Positions 7,943-16,881 are shown, counted from the first letter of the stretch. The stretch is DNA of 64,000 nt from Candidimonas nitroreducens (GCF_002209565.1 NZ_NJIH01000003.1:1-64000); one strand, 5' to 3'. Notes: generated from the sequence alone by a model not told the origin. Made by a program: numbers and translations.

Positions 7943-8776
7943 GTGAGTGTATGCGACTGCCATATGCACATATTCGATGCGCGGTTTCCCCTGTCGGCCA
8001 AGGCGGTTCTGGCGAGCCCGAAATCGGCAACTGTCGAACAGTATCGCGCGGTACAGGCAGGGTTGGGCAGTGACCATTGCGTGATTGTTCAGCCTTCAGG
8101 CTACGGCGTCGACAATCGGTGTCTCGTGGATGCGCTGAATCAATTCCATGGCGCGGCACGTGGCGTTGCGGTTATCGACGAAACCGTCTCGGAAGCGGAG
8201 CTTTCCGATTTGCAGCGTGCCGGAGTAAGAGGAATCCGGTTCAATCTCGTCCAGACGGGCGCCACATCGATTTCCATGCTGGAGCCGCTGGCGGCGCGCA
8301 TCGCCCCACTGGGCTGGCATGTACAGGTACATTGCACGCCCGCCACCCTGCGCCAGATCAGCGGCATGCTCTCGGCCCTGCCCGTACCCGTCGTACTCGA
8401 CCACATGGGTTCTGTAGGCGCAGATGGTGCCGCGCTTATCGCGCGCCATCGGGACGCGTTGCTGGATCTCATGAAGCAGGCCCATTTATGGATGAAGCTG
8501 TCGGGGCCGTATCTGAATAGCTGGTCGCCCGAGGCAGATGTGCCGGAGCTCGGGAAATTCGTCCGAGATCTGGCCCAACTGGCTCCGGATCGAATCGTCT
8601 GGGGAAGCGACTGGCCACACGTGACTGAAGCCACCCCTCCCGACGATCAGCTTATGGTGCAAACGCTGCGACAATGGGTCGGAAACGACTCCATCTGGGC
8701 TCGCGTACTCTGGGAAAACCCGCAGCGCCTGTACGGGTTCAGCCTTCCCCAAACGACAATCCCGTCGTCCAACTAA
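7943..8776 (+). CDS. Amidohydrolase, 2-pyrone-4,6-dicarboxylate lactonase-like (COG3618)
   Basis: This 277-residue TIM-barrel hydrolase resembles LigI, which opens 2-pyrone-4,6-dicarboxylate in lignin-aromatic catabolism. Seen motifs: DCHMHIF with the HxH pair H7/H9, VIVQPSGYGVDNR, AGVRGIRFNL, VVLDHMG, and the catalytic-Asp motif GSDWPH (D223), ending with the family hallmark ENPQRLYGF. The GTG start at 7943 follows AAGGAGG at good spacing. It is the last gene of the TRAP cluster, 103 bases after the permease. LigI substrate specificity is inferred; other COG3618 members open different lactones. Confidence 0.85.
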   Translation: MSVCDCHMHIFDARFPLSAKAVLASPKSATVEQYRAVQAGLGSDHCVIVQPSGYGVDNRCLVDALNQFHGAARGVAVIDETVSEAELSDLQRAGVRGIRFNLVQTGATSISMLEPLAARIAPLGWHVQVHCTPATLRQISGMLSALPVPVVLDHMGSVGADGAALIARHRDALLDLMKQAHLWMKLSGPYLNSWSPEADVPELGKFVRDLAQLAPDRIVWGSDWPHVTEATPPDDQLMVQTLRQWVGNDSIWARVLWENPQRLYGFSLPQTTIPSSN

Positions 8777-8804
8777 GGCTCAGGGGTATCAGGGCGCCAC
8801 TCCG

Positions 8805-8835
8805 ACCGCTCTCGTTGACAACGCAAGAGCGGTTT
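8805..8835. terminator. Stem-loop terminator between convergent genes
   Basis: ACCGCTCT (8805-8812) pairs with AGAGCGGT (8826-8833). Inside it, CGTT (8813-8816) pairs with AACG (8820-8823), leaving a three-base loop and a two-base bulge. Two T residues follow on the plus strand. It sits between the convergent amidohydrolase and methyltransferase genes, where a bidirectional terminator is expected. Confidence 0.6.
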
Positions 8836-8847
8836 CCCGCCATCCTG

Positions 8848-9513
8848 CTAAGCCACCAGCGCCAGCGAAAACCCATCCCAGCCCTTGCTGCCCACCGTCT
8901 GTATTGCCGTGGCCGTCAGCCGCGTGTGATCCGCCATCATTTCGCAGAAACGCTGCACCCCCTGCACGTCCGGATCCTTAGTCGCTGCGTCGGCCACCTG
9001 GCCACGGCGCACCACGTTGTCGCCGATGATCACCGTGCCCGGCCGCGACAGCGCCAGAGACAGCTCCAGATAGCGCGGATTGTTCTCCTTGTCGGCATCG
9101 ATGAAAACCAGGTCGAACGGCGCCTCGTCATCGCCGATCATGCGCTCCAGCGTTTCCACCGCCAGCCCGCAGCGGATCTCCACCCGGCCCGCCTGGCCGG
9201 CCAGCTCTACATTTTTCTCGGCCAGCGCCGCATACCGCTCGTCCCGCTCCAGGCTCACCACCATCCCGCCTTCCGGCAGCGCCCGCGCCAGCCAGATAGT
9301 GCTGTAGCCGCCCAGAGTCCCGATCTCCAGAATGCGCCGCGCGCCCTTCATGCAGGCCAGCAGATACAGGAGCTTGCCTTGATTGGGCGCCACGTTGATC
9401 GCCGGCAGCCCGGCCCGCTCGCAGCGAGCCAGCACCTCGTCCAGCACCGGATCCGGATCCAGCAGCGTGTCGGTGAAATAAGCATCGACAGCCGTCCAAT
9501 TTTCCTGGTTCAT
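8848..9513 (-). CDS. SAM-dependent O-methyltransferase, COMT/CCoAOMT type
   Basis: This 221-residue enzyme belongs to the cation-dependent O-methyltransferase family (Methyltransf_3) that methylates catechol-like hydroxyls. Motif I is ILEIGTLGGYSTIWLA, where the E-x-G pattern binds S-adenosylmethionine. The metal-binding segment DLVFIDADKENNPRYLE and a downstream GDNVVRRGQV complete the site. ATG 9513 is chosen because GGAG lies just upstream and family proteins start near here; the open frame runs on upstream but that part is low-complexity and unlike the family. Substrate unknown. It is transcribed alone, convergent with the TRAP module. Confidence 0.88.
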   Translation of the reverse strand: MNQENWTAVDAYFTDTLLDPDPVLDEVLARCERAGLPAINVAPNQGKLLYLLACMKGARRILEIGTLGGYSTIWLARALPEGGMVVSLERDERYAALAEKNVELAGQAGRVEIRCGLAVETLERMIGDDEAPFDLVFIDADKENNPRYLELSLALSRPGTVIIGDNVVRRGQVADAATKDPDVQGVQRFCEMMADHTRLTATAIQTVGSKGWDGFSLALVA

Positions 9514-10034
9514 GCATGACTCCATTGTTTGATGGGCCGGCCCGGCAAATGCCCAAAACCAAGCCGCAGATAATCGGGCCCCCAGCGGCCCCGCCGCGCA
9601 AGCCCGGCGCGGGAGAACCCCGCCGAAAGCGGCGAAGGCCACAAGCGCCCCGCAAGCAGCCACGGCCTGCCATCTATACCACGAATACATGACTCGCGCG
9701 TTTCCAAGGCACACCCGCAGGCTGCCACCCGCCCGGCCCGCCCTTCGCACCAAACCCGCCGGCTGTCCGGCCCGCCGTTCGCGCCAGGGCCGCCGCCCGC
9801 GTTCTGTAGAGGAAACCCATACACCCGCGCAAATGTATAGACTTATAGTAAACCCTAGGTTGGCGCCAAATTGACCGCAAACATCGGGCTTACCCCAAGG
9901 CGAAATCATTGACGTTCAAACTATTGCGTGACTAACATCCTCGCTGACCGCCACGAATAGAGAAAAGAATTGGCCGCAGTCCCGCCGCATGCGGGAACAC
10001 ATCACCCCGGTGGCCGAGCAGGAGAACGCAAGCT
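9514..10034. other. Intergenic region upstream of argE
   Basis: These 521 bases separate the divergent methyltransferase and M20 hydrolase genes. Short frames here have no ribosome sites or recognisable products. Bases 9838-9855 are locally AT-rich (TATAGACTTATAGT). A candidate sigma-70 promoter for the right-hand operon is listed separately. Confidence 0.5.
9909..9938 (+). promoter_or_regulatory. Candidate sigma-70 promoter for argE-dpp
   Basis: TTGACG (9909-9914) and TAACAT (9933-9938) are separated by 18 bases, close to the -35/-10 consensus and spacing. It lies about 97 bases upstream of the GTG start of the M20 hydrolase gene. Found by eye, with no experimental support. Confidence 0.45.
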
Positions 10035-11183
10035 GTGAAGCCCCAGTCCCTAGAAATGATCACCACGCTGGTCGGATTCGACACGGTTTCGCGCAACTCC
10101 AACCTGGGCCTGATCCACTACGTGCGCGACTACCTGGCGGGGCACGGCGTGCAAAGCCAGCTCATCGCCAATCGGGAAGGCACCAAGGCCAACCTGTTCG
10201 CCACCGTGGGCCCGCAGGTCGAGGGCGGCATCGTGCTGTCCGGCCATACCGACGTGGTGCCCGTCGACGGCCAGCCCTGGGACACCGACCCCTTCGAAGT
10301 CGTGCAGAAAGACGGCCGCCTGTACGGCCGCGGCACCGCCGACATGAAATCCTTCTCGGCCGTCGCGCTGGCCATGGTGCCCGACATGCTGGCCCGGAAC
10401 ATCCGCCGCCCGGTGCATTTCGCGCTCAGCTACGACGAAGAAATCGGCTGCGTCGGCGCGCCGGCCCTGATCGAACGCCTGTCCATCGCAGCGGCCAAGC
10501 CCAGCGCCGTCATCGTCGGCGAACCCACCGGCATGCGGCCCATCGTCGCCCACAAAGGCATCGCGGCGCTGCGCACCACCGTCATCGGCCACGAGGCCCA
10601 TTCCAGCCAGGTGCAGGACGGCGTCAGCGCCGTGACCATCGCCGCCCGGCTGATCGCCTTCATCGACGACATGATGGCCCGCAACAAAGCCGAAGCCGAC
10701 CCCGCCAGCCCCTTCGTGCCGCCCTATACCACCCTGCACGTCGGCACCGTCGAAGGCGGCACGGCGCTGAACATCATCGCCCGCCAGTGCAGCTTCATAT
10801 GGGACGTCCGGGCATTGCCCGGCGACGACTGGCACCGCTATCTCGAACGCTTCCAGGCCTATGCCGACACGCTGCTGCGCGACATGCGCGCGGTCGCGCC
10901 CGAGTCCTCGATCAGCACCGAAATCTTCGCCGACGCCCCGCCCATGCAGGATCAAGGCGGCGCGGCGCAGGAAATCGCCTGCCGCCTTTCGGGCTGCCCG
11001 TGCAACGGCGTGGTGCCCTATGCCACCGAAGCCGGCCAATACCAGGAAAAAGGCTTTTCCACCGTGCTGTGCGGGCCGGGCTCCATCGACCATGCGCACA
11101 AACCCAACGAATACATCGAGATCTCGCAGGTGCAGGCCTGCGAGGCTTTCATGGAAAAACTCATAGACCAGCTGGCCGCCTGA
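10035..11183 (+). CDS. argE: M20 zinc deacylase, ArgE-type acetylornithine deacetylase
   Basis: This 382-residue di-zinc hydrolase of the ArgE/DapE/CPG2 family removes acyl groups from amino acids. The metal-site motifs are visible: SGHTDVVP (H71, D73), GRGTADMK (D103), YDEEIG (catalytic E135 and ligand E136), GEPTGMRP, and a C-terminal IDHAHKPNEY with the last His. GTG 10035 is preceded by AGGAGA. The closest resemblance is the ArgE branch (acetylornithine to ornithine), but it lies directly upstream of a dipeptide-type ABC importer. It may therefore act on imported N-acyl amino acids or peptides rather than in arginine synthesis. Confidence 0.8.
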   Translation: MKPQSLEMITTLVGFDTVSRNSNLGLIHYVRDYLAGHGVQSQLIANREGTKANLFATVGPQVEGGIVLSGHTDVVPVDGQPWDTDPFEVVQKDGRLYGRGTADMKSFSAVALAMVPDMLARNIRRPVHFALSYDEEIGCVGAPALIERLSIAAAKPSAVIVGEPTGMRPIVAHKGIAALRTTVIGHEAHSSQVQDGVSAVTIAARLIAFIDDMMARNKAEADPASPFVPPYTTLHVGTVEGGTALNIIARQCSFIWDVRALPGDDWHRYLERFQAYADTLLRDMRAVAPESSISTEIFADAPPMQDQGGAAQEIACRLSGCPCNGVVPYATEAGQYQEKGFSTVLCGPGSIDHAHKPNEYIEISQVQACEAFMEKLIDQLAA

Positions 11184-11292
11184 AGCAGGCCGCCGGCCCA
11201 TTGCCTACACGAGGTGAGCCCCCCATCGACAACCGTATCCACGACCACAAGTTGTGCCATACCAAAAATACCTAACCGGCAGGAGATATACG

Positions 11293-12891
11293 ATGAAGTT
11301 TTCCAAGTTGATGCAACACACGGCGATCGCCGCGGCCATCGTGCTGGGCGTGGGCGCCCAGGCGCAGAGCAAGACACTGCATTGGGCGTACCAGGGCGAC
11401 ATGATGTCGCTGGATCCGATGTCCCTGAACGAAACCTTCACCCTGGGCTTCCAGGGCTGGTTCTACGAGACCCTGGCGGGCTACGACAAGAACCTGAAAC
11501 TGGTGCCGATGCTGGCCACCAGCTGGGAAAACCCCGAACCCACGAAGTGGATCTTCCACCTGCGCAAGGGCGTGAAATTCCATGACGGCAGCCCCTTCAC
11601 CGCCGACGACGTGATCTTCTCGTGGAAGCGCAGCCTGACGCCGGGCTCCGACATGAAGGGCTACGGCGCCAAGGCCACCGACGTCAAGAAGATCGACGAT
11701 TACACCGTCGAAGTCATCACCCCGGGCCCCAACCCCATCCTGCCGCGCGACTGGACTTTCCTGTACATCATGAGCAAGAAGTGGTCCGAGACGCACAACA
11801 CCACCCAGGCCACCAACGTCAAGGGCGGCGAGAGCAACTACGCCAATATGCACGAGGACGGCACCGGCCCGTTCGTCGTCGTGGATCGCCAGCCCGATGT
11901 GAAGACCACCCTCAAGCGCTTCGACGGCTACTGGAACAAGAACATGCCCACCAACGTCACCGACGTGGTGTTCCAGCCCATCACCCAGGAATCGACCCGC
12001 GTGGCGGCGCTGATATCGGGCGAAATGGACATCGTCCAGCCGGTGCCCGTGCAAGACTGGCCGCGCCTGGAAAAAGAGCCCAACGTGCGCGTGCTGAACG
12101 AACCCGAGGCGCGCGCCATCTTCATCGGCATGGATCAGCACCGCGACCAGCTGCTGTTCTCCAACGTCAAGGGCAAGAACCCGTTCAAGGACAAGCGCGT
12201 GCGCGAAGCCATCGACCTCACGGTCGATACCAACGTCATCAACAAGAAGATCATGCGCGGCGCGGCCAAGCCCCTGGGCACGCTGATCGCCGACAAGATC
12301 AACGGCTATGACGAATCCTTCGGCAAGCCCTACAAGCCCGACGTCGCCAAGGCCAAGAAGCTGCTGGCCGAGGCCGGCTACCCGAACGGCTTCGAGGTGC
12401 AGCTCGACTGCCCCAACGACCGCTACGTCAACGACGAGAAGATCTGCCAGGCGGTGGCCAGCATGCTGGCGCGCGTCGGCATCAAGATCGACCTGCTGGC
12501 GCAGACCAAGTCCAAGTATTTCGCCAAGGTGCTGCTGCAGGCCGGCAACAACACCAGCATGTACTTGCTGGGCTGGACGCCGAGTTCGATCGACGCCGAC
12601 AATTCCCTGGTCAACCTGGTTTCCTGCCGCAATCCCAAGACCGCGGCCGGCCAGTTCAACCTGGGCGGCTACTGCAACCCCAAGATCGACGCCATCACCG
12701 CCAAGATCGAGTCCGAGACCGACCAGGCCAAGCGCAATGCCCTGATCAAGCAGGCCTTCACCATGCTGCGTGACGACTACGGCTACCTGCCGCTGCACCA
12801 GCAGCCCATGTCCTGGGGCGTGCGCAAGGGCATCAAGGTGGCCCAGCGCGCCGACGACGTGCTCGACATCCGCAATGTAGTCATGCCTTAA
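11293..12891 (+). CDS. ABC transporter substrate-binding protein, dipeptide/oligopeptide type (SBP_bac_5)
   Basis: This 532-residue periplasmic receptor delivers a peptide or similar ligand to the DppBC-like permease encoded downstream. A Sec signal spans residues 1-24, with cleavage likely after GAQAQS. Family features include SLNETFTLGFQGWFYETLAGYD, the KGVKFHDGSPFTADDV motif near residue 100, and KRVREAIDLTVD in the hinge region. ATG 11293 follows AGGAGATATAC at ideal spacing; an upstream in-frame ATG at 11254 would spoil the signal peptide. A strong stem-loop lies just after the stop codon and may protect this transcript end. Confidence 0.93.
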   Translation: MKFSKLMQHTAIAAAIVLGVGAQAQSKTLHWAYQGDMMSLDPMSLNETFTLGFQGWFYETLAGYDKNLKLVPMLATSWENPEPTKWIFHLRKGVKFHDGSPFTADDVIFSWKRSLTPGSDMKGYGAKATDVKKIDDYTVEVITPGPNPILPRDWTFLYIMSKKWSETHNTTQATNVKGGESNYANMHEDGTGPFVVVDRQPDVKTTLKRFDGYWNKNMPTNVTDVVFQPITQESTRVAALISGEMDIVQPVPVQDWPRLEKEPNVRVLNEPEARAIFIGMDQHRDQLLFSNVKGKNPFKDKRVREAIDLTVDTNVINKKIMRGAAKPLGTLIADKINGYDESFGKPYKPDVAKAKKLLAEAGYPNGFEVQLDCPNDRYVNDEKICQAVASMLARVGIKIDLLAQTKSKYFAKVLLQAGNNTSMYLLGWTPSSIDADNSLVNLVSCRNPKTAAGQFNLGGYCNPKIDAITAKIESETDQAKRNALIKQAFTMLRDDYGYLPLHQQPMSWGVRKGIKVAQRADDVLDIRNVVMP

Positions 12892-12910
12892 GCCGGCTGG
12901 CGCTGTCCCA

Positions 12911-12940
12911 TGCCGCAGGCCGCCAGCGCGGCCTGCGGCA
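12911..12940 (+). terminator. Intercistronic stem-loop after the dipeptide receptor gene
   Basis: Bases 12911-12923 pair perfectly over 13 bp with 12928-12940 around the loop CAGC. There is no T-run, so complete termination is unlikely. Such hairpins between receptor and permease genes are known to stabilise the receptor mRNA and lower permease expression. It lies 20 bases after the receptor stop and 38 bases before the permease start. Confidence 0.75.
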
Positions 12941-12977
12941 GGCGGCGCACATTCGCCACCAGGCAAAGATTCCTCGC

Positions 12978-13949
12978 ATGCTGAATTTCATCGCTCGGCG
13001 CATCCTGCAGTCGGTCTTCGTGATGCTGGCCGTGGGCTTCATCGCCTTCGCCATGTTCCGCTACGTGGGCGATCCCATCAACAATATGGTGGGCCAGGAC
13101 ACCACGCTGGCGCAGCGCGAAGCGCTCAAGAAGCAGCTCGGGCTGGACGACCCCTTCATGGTGCAGTACCTGCGCTTCATCGGCCATGCCGCGCAGGGCG
13201 ACTTCGGCGTGTCGTACCGCCAGCGCCGGCCGGTCAGCGAGCTCATCGCCAGCCGCATGCCCGCCACGCTGGAACTGTCCTTCGTGTCGGCGCTGATCGC
13301 GCTGCTGCTGGGCATACCCATGGGCATCTACACCGCGTTGAAGCGCCGCGGCGTGCTGTCGCACACCTTCATGACCATCTCGCTGATAGGCATCTCGCTG
13401 CCCACTTTCCTGATCGGCATATTGATGATCCTGGTGTTCGGCGTGCTGCTGCGCTGGCTGCCGAGTTTCGGCCGCGGCGAAGTGGTACACCTGGGCTGGT
13501 GGACCACGGGCTTTCTCACCAAGAGCGGCTGGCTGTCGCTGATCATGCCGGCCTTCACGCTGGCGCTGTTCCAGATGACCCTGATCATGCGCCTGGTGCG
13601 CGCCGAAATGCTGGAAGTGATGCAGACCGATTTCATCAAGTTCGCCCGCGCGCGCGGCCTGCCCGAGCGCATGATCCACTTCCGCCATGCCCTGAAGAAC
13701 ACCCTGGTGCCGGTCATTACCATCACCGGCCTGCAGCTGGGTTCGATCATCGCCTTTTCCATCATCACCGAGACGGTGTTCCAGTGGCCCGGCATGGGGC
13801 TGCTGTTCATACAGTCCATAGGCGCGGTCGACATCCCGGTGATGGCCGCCTACCTGCTGCTGATCGCCTTCTTTTTCGTGATCATCAACCTGATCGTCGA
13901 TTTATTGTATTTTGCGGTCGATCCCCGGCTGCGCTTACAGAAGAACTGA
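12978..13949 (+). CDS. dppB: Dipeptide-type ABC permease, DppB family
   Basis: This 323-residue inner-membrane protein forms half of the importer channel. It has the DppB N-terminal amphipathic start (MLNFIARRILQSVFVML), the GLDDPFMVQYLRF stretch of the family, and about six membrane helices. The cytoplasmic coupling helix (EAA loop) reads KFARARGLPERMIHFRHALKNT near residues 220-240, split here as ARGLPERMI and HALKNTLVP. It is followed after 13 bases by dppC. Confidence 0.92.
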   Translation: MLNFIARRILQSVFVMLAVGFIAFAMFRYVGDPINNMVGQDTTLAQREALKKQLGLDDPFMVQYLRFIGHAAQGDFGVSYRQRRPVSELIASRMPATLELSFVSALIALLLGIPMGIYTALKRRGVLSHTFMTISLIGISLPTFLIGILMILVFGVLLRWLPSFGRGEVVHLGWWTTGFLTKSGWLSLIMPAFTLALFQMTLIMRLVRAEMLEVMQTDFIKFARARGLPERMIHFRHALKNTLVPVITITGLQLGSIIAFSIITETVFQWPGMGLLFIQSIGAVDIPVMAAYLLLIAFFFVIINLIVDLLYFAVDPRLRLQKN

Positions 13950-13962
13950 GAGCCTGCTTCAT

Positions 13963-14883
13963 ATGGACTCCACCAGCACCTGGGCCCGCCTGCGCAACAG
14001 CGACCTGCTCTACAGTTTCTGCCATTCGCCCATGGCCGTGGTTTCGGCGCTGCTGGCGCTGGCCATCATCCTGGGCGCCGTGTGCGCGCCGCTGATCGCC
14101 CCGCACAACCCCTTCGACCTCGCCTCCCTGAACCTGCTCGACGCCAACAACCCGCCCGCCTGGGCCGACGACGGCAGTACGCAGTTCCTGCTGGGCACCG
14201 ACGACCAGGGCCGCGACATCCTGTCGGCGATTCTGTACGGCTCGCGCATCTCGCTGCTGGTCGGCCTGGCCTCGGTGCTGTTCTCGATCGTGCTGGGCGT
14301 TACGCTGGGCCTGATCAGCGGCTATGCCGGCGGGCGCATCGACGGCGTGATCATGCGCATCGCCGACGTGCAGCTGTCCTTCCCCGCCATCCTGATCGCG
14401 CTGCTCATCGACGGCATCGCGCGCGGCCTGATGCCGCGCGACCTGCAGGATCGCCTGTCGCTGTACGTGCTGATCTTCGCCATCGGCATTTCCGGCTGGG
14501 TGCAGTATGCGCGCACGGTGCGCGGCGCCACCATGGTCGAGCGCAACAAGGAATACGTGCAGGCCGCGCGCCTGATCGGCATGCGGCCGTTCACCATCCT
14601 GCGCCGCCACATCCTGCCCAACGTGCTCGGCCCGGTGCTGGTGATCGCCACCATCCACCTGGCCGTGGCCATCATCACCGAGGCCACGCTGTCGTTCCTG
14701 GGCGTGGGCATTCCGCCCACCACGCCTTCGCTGGGCACGCTGATACGCATAGGCAACAGCTACCTGTTCTCGGGCGAATGGTGGATCTCGATTTTCCCCG
14801 GCCTGACGCTGGTGCTGCTGGCGCTTTCGGTCAACCTGCTGGGCGACTGGCTGCGCGACGCGCTCAATCCCCGGCTGGGCTGA
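13963..14883 (+). CDS. dppC: Dipeptide-type ABC permease, DppC family
   Basis: This 306-residue protein is the partner permease. It shows the DppC N-terminal OppC_N region (LAPLIAPHNPFDL-like), the GTDDQGRDILSAILYGSRIS motif that is near-universal in this family (about 75-95), and an EAA loop QAARLIGMRPFTILRRHILPN. It has about six membrane helices. ATG 13963 lies 13 bases after the dppB stop; no strong ribosome site is visible, so coupling with dppB translation is likely. Confidence 0.92.
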   Translation: MDSTSTWARLRNSDLLYSFCHSPMAVVSALLALAIILGAVCAPLIAPHNPFDLASLNLLDANNPPAWADDGSTQFLLGTDDQGRDILSAILYGSRISLLVGLASVLFSIVLGVTLGLISGYAGGRIDGVIMRIADVQLSFPAILIALLIDGIARGLMPRDLQDRLSLYVLIFAIGISGWVQYARTVRGATMVERNKEYVQAARLIGMRPFTILRRHILPNVLGPVLVIATIHLAVAIITEATLSFLGVGIPPTTPSLGTLIRIGNSYLFSGEWWISIFPGLTLVLLALSVNLLGDWLRDALNPRLG

Positions 14884-14902
14884 CGGCGCAGGACACAGAC
14901 AC

Positions 14903-16648
14903 ATGGCATTGCTCGACATAGAAAAACTGCACATCGAATTCGCCAGCCGGCACGGTGCGCTTACGGCCATCGACAACGTCACGCTGTCACTGGAAAAAGG
15001 CGAAATCCTTGGCGTGGTGGGCGAATCGGGAGCCGGCAAATCCACCATAGGCAATGCCGTCATGCGGCTGCTGGAGCCGCCCGGCAAAATGACCGGGGGC
15101 GCCGTCAGCCTGCAGGGCCGGCGCATCGACCAGCTGCCGCCGCACCAGCTGCGCGAACTGCGCGGCCGGCGCATCAGCATGATCTTCCAGGATCCGCTGA
15201 CCTCGCTCGACCCGCTGCAGACCATCGAAAGCCAGCTGGTCGAGACCATGCTGGTGCACCTGAGCCTGACGCGCCAGCAGGCGCACGCGCGGGCCGTCGA
15301 GCTGCTCGAGAGCGTCGGCATACCCGAGCCGCGGCTGCGCCTGCAGCAATATCCGCACCAGTTCTCGGGCGGCATGCGCCAGCGCGTGGTGATCGCCCTG
15401 GCCCTGTGCTGCGAGCCCGAGGTGGTCATCGCCGACGAACCCACCACCGCCCTGGACGTCTCGATACAGGCGCAGATCCTCGACCTGCTGCGCAAGCTTT
15501 GCAAGGAAAAGCAGGTCGGCATGATCCTCATTACCCACGACATGGGCGTGATCGCCGAAATTACCGACCGCGTCGCCGTGCTGTACCGCGGCAAGCTGGT
15601 CGAGGAAGGCCCCACCGGCAAGATCCTGGGCAACCCCGACCACCCCTACACCAAGAGCCTGATTTCGGCCGTGCCGCGCCCCGACGTCAAGCTGCGCCGC
15701 TTCCCGATGGTGACCTACATCGAGAACGTGCAGACCGACAGCCGCAAGGATCTGGACATTCGCACCCACTGGCTGGGCCAGGCGCGCGACTACGGCCGGC
15801 ACGACGACACGCCGCTGTTGCGCGTGGAAAACCTCGGCATGCGCTTCGTGCTGAAAGATGCCTTCCTGAAGAAGAACCGCCGCATGCTGGACGCCGTCAA
15901 AGGCGCCAGCTTCACCATCCGCGAAGGCGAAGTCTTCGGGCTGGTGGGCGAATCGGGCTCGGGCAAATCCACCATCGCGCGCCTGATCGCCGGCCTGTAC
16001 AAAGCCAGCAGCGGCTCGGTGATCTTCGACAACGTCAACGTTACGGCGCTGCGCAACGAGGCCGGGCTCAACGCCTTCCGGCGCCAGATCCAGATGGTGT
16101 TCCAGGATCCGTATTCCTCGCTCAACCCGCGCATGCGCATCCTGGACATCGTCGCCGAGCCCATCCGCTTCCACAAGCTGGCGTCCAGCGAGGCACAGAC
16201 CCGCGCCATCGTCGCCGACCTGCTCGACTATGTCGGGCTGGGCCAGCGCGCGCTGCGCCGCTACCCGCACGAATTTTCCGGCGGCCAGCGCCAGCGCATC
16301 TGCATCGCGCGGGCGCTGGCCACACGGCCGCGCTTCCTGATCTGCGACGAGCCCACTTCGGCGCTGGACGTGTCGATCCAGGCGCAGATCCTGAACCTGC
16401 TCAAAGACCTGCAGGAAAAGCTGCACCTGACCATTCTCTTCATCAGCCACGACCTGCCCGTCATCCGCCAGATGTGCGACCGGGTGGGCGTCATGCGCCA
16501 CGGCGAATTGCTGGAAGTCGCCGACACCGAAACGCTGTTCGCCCATCCGCAGCACGAATACAGCAAGCACCTGCTGTCGCTCATGCCGACGCTGCATTTC
16601 ATGTCGCGCGAAGGCCTGGAACTCGAAAAGCCGGCCACCCTGGCCTGA
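14903..16648 (+). CDS. Dipeptide-type ABC ATPase, fused DppD-DppF
   Basis: This 581-residue protein carries two complete ABC ATPase domains, the equivalents of separate DppD and DppF. Domain 1 (about 1-260) has Walker A GESGAGKST (40-48), signature FSGGMRQRV and Walker B VIADEPTTALD. Domain 2 (about 300-575) has Walker A GESGSGKST near 348-356, signature FSGGQRQRI and Walker [12 protein letters not shown]. Each domain ends in the oligopeptide-type segment with HPYTKSL or HEYSKHL. It powers import by the upstream permeases. The fusion is known in proteobacteria but less common than separate subunits. Confidence 0.93.
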   Translation: MALLDIEKLHIEFASRHGALTAIDNVTLSLEKGEILGVVGESGAGKSTIGNAVMRLLEPPGKMTGGAVSLQGRRIDQLPPHQLRELRGRRISMIFQDPLTSLDPLQTIESQLVETMLVHLSLTRQQAHARAVELLESVGIPEPRLRLQQYPHQFSGGMRQRVVIALALCCEPEVVIADEPTTALDVSIQAQILDLLRKLCKEKQVGMILITHDMGVIAEITDRVAVLYRGKLVEEGPTGKILGNPDHPYTKSLISAVPRPDVKLRRFPMVTYIENVQTDSRKDLDIRTHWLGQARDYGRHDDTPLLRVENLGMRFVLKDAFLKKNRRMLDAVKGASFTIREGEVFGLVGESGSGKSTIARLIAGLYKASSGSVIFDNVNVTALRNEAGLNAFRRQIQMVFQDPYSSLNPRMRILDIVAEPIRFHKLASSEAQTRAIVADLLDYVGLGQRALRRYPHEFSGGQRQRICIARALATRPRFLICDEPTSALDVSIQAQILNLLKDLQEKLHLTILFISHDLPVIRQMCDRVGVMRHGELLEVADTETLFAHPQHEYSKHLLSLMPTLHFMSREGLELEKPATLA

Positions 16649-16881
16649 GCAAGGGCCCGGCAGGCCCCGCCGCACGGGCTCGCCGCACGGCACCCCCTGT
16701 GTGACCTCCACGCCACACCCGCAGGAGGCAAAGCGTCAAAATTCGCCAAGCCCTAACTTTTTGAAACGAAAATTGCCCCCTCATGCTGGACGATGGTGCG
16801 CCCGCCGCCCTATGATGAACGCGCATGCTCGGCTCGTGCCGCTGTATCGGCTTTTCTCGTCAACTACCAGAAAGGATCACC

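Noticed and set aside
9689-9874. Small plus-strand frame upstream of argE
   Set aside because: There is no ribosome site, the product is Arg/Pro-rich, and it overlaps several equally poor frames.
11272-12966. A 564-residue minus-strand frame antisense to the dipeptide receptor
   Set aside because: Composition is that of an antisense shadow (Gly, Val, Leu, His and Gln-rich). The plus strand encodes a clear receptor with signal peptide.
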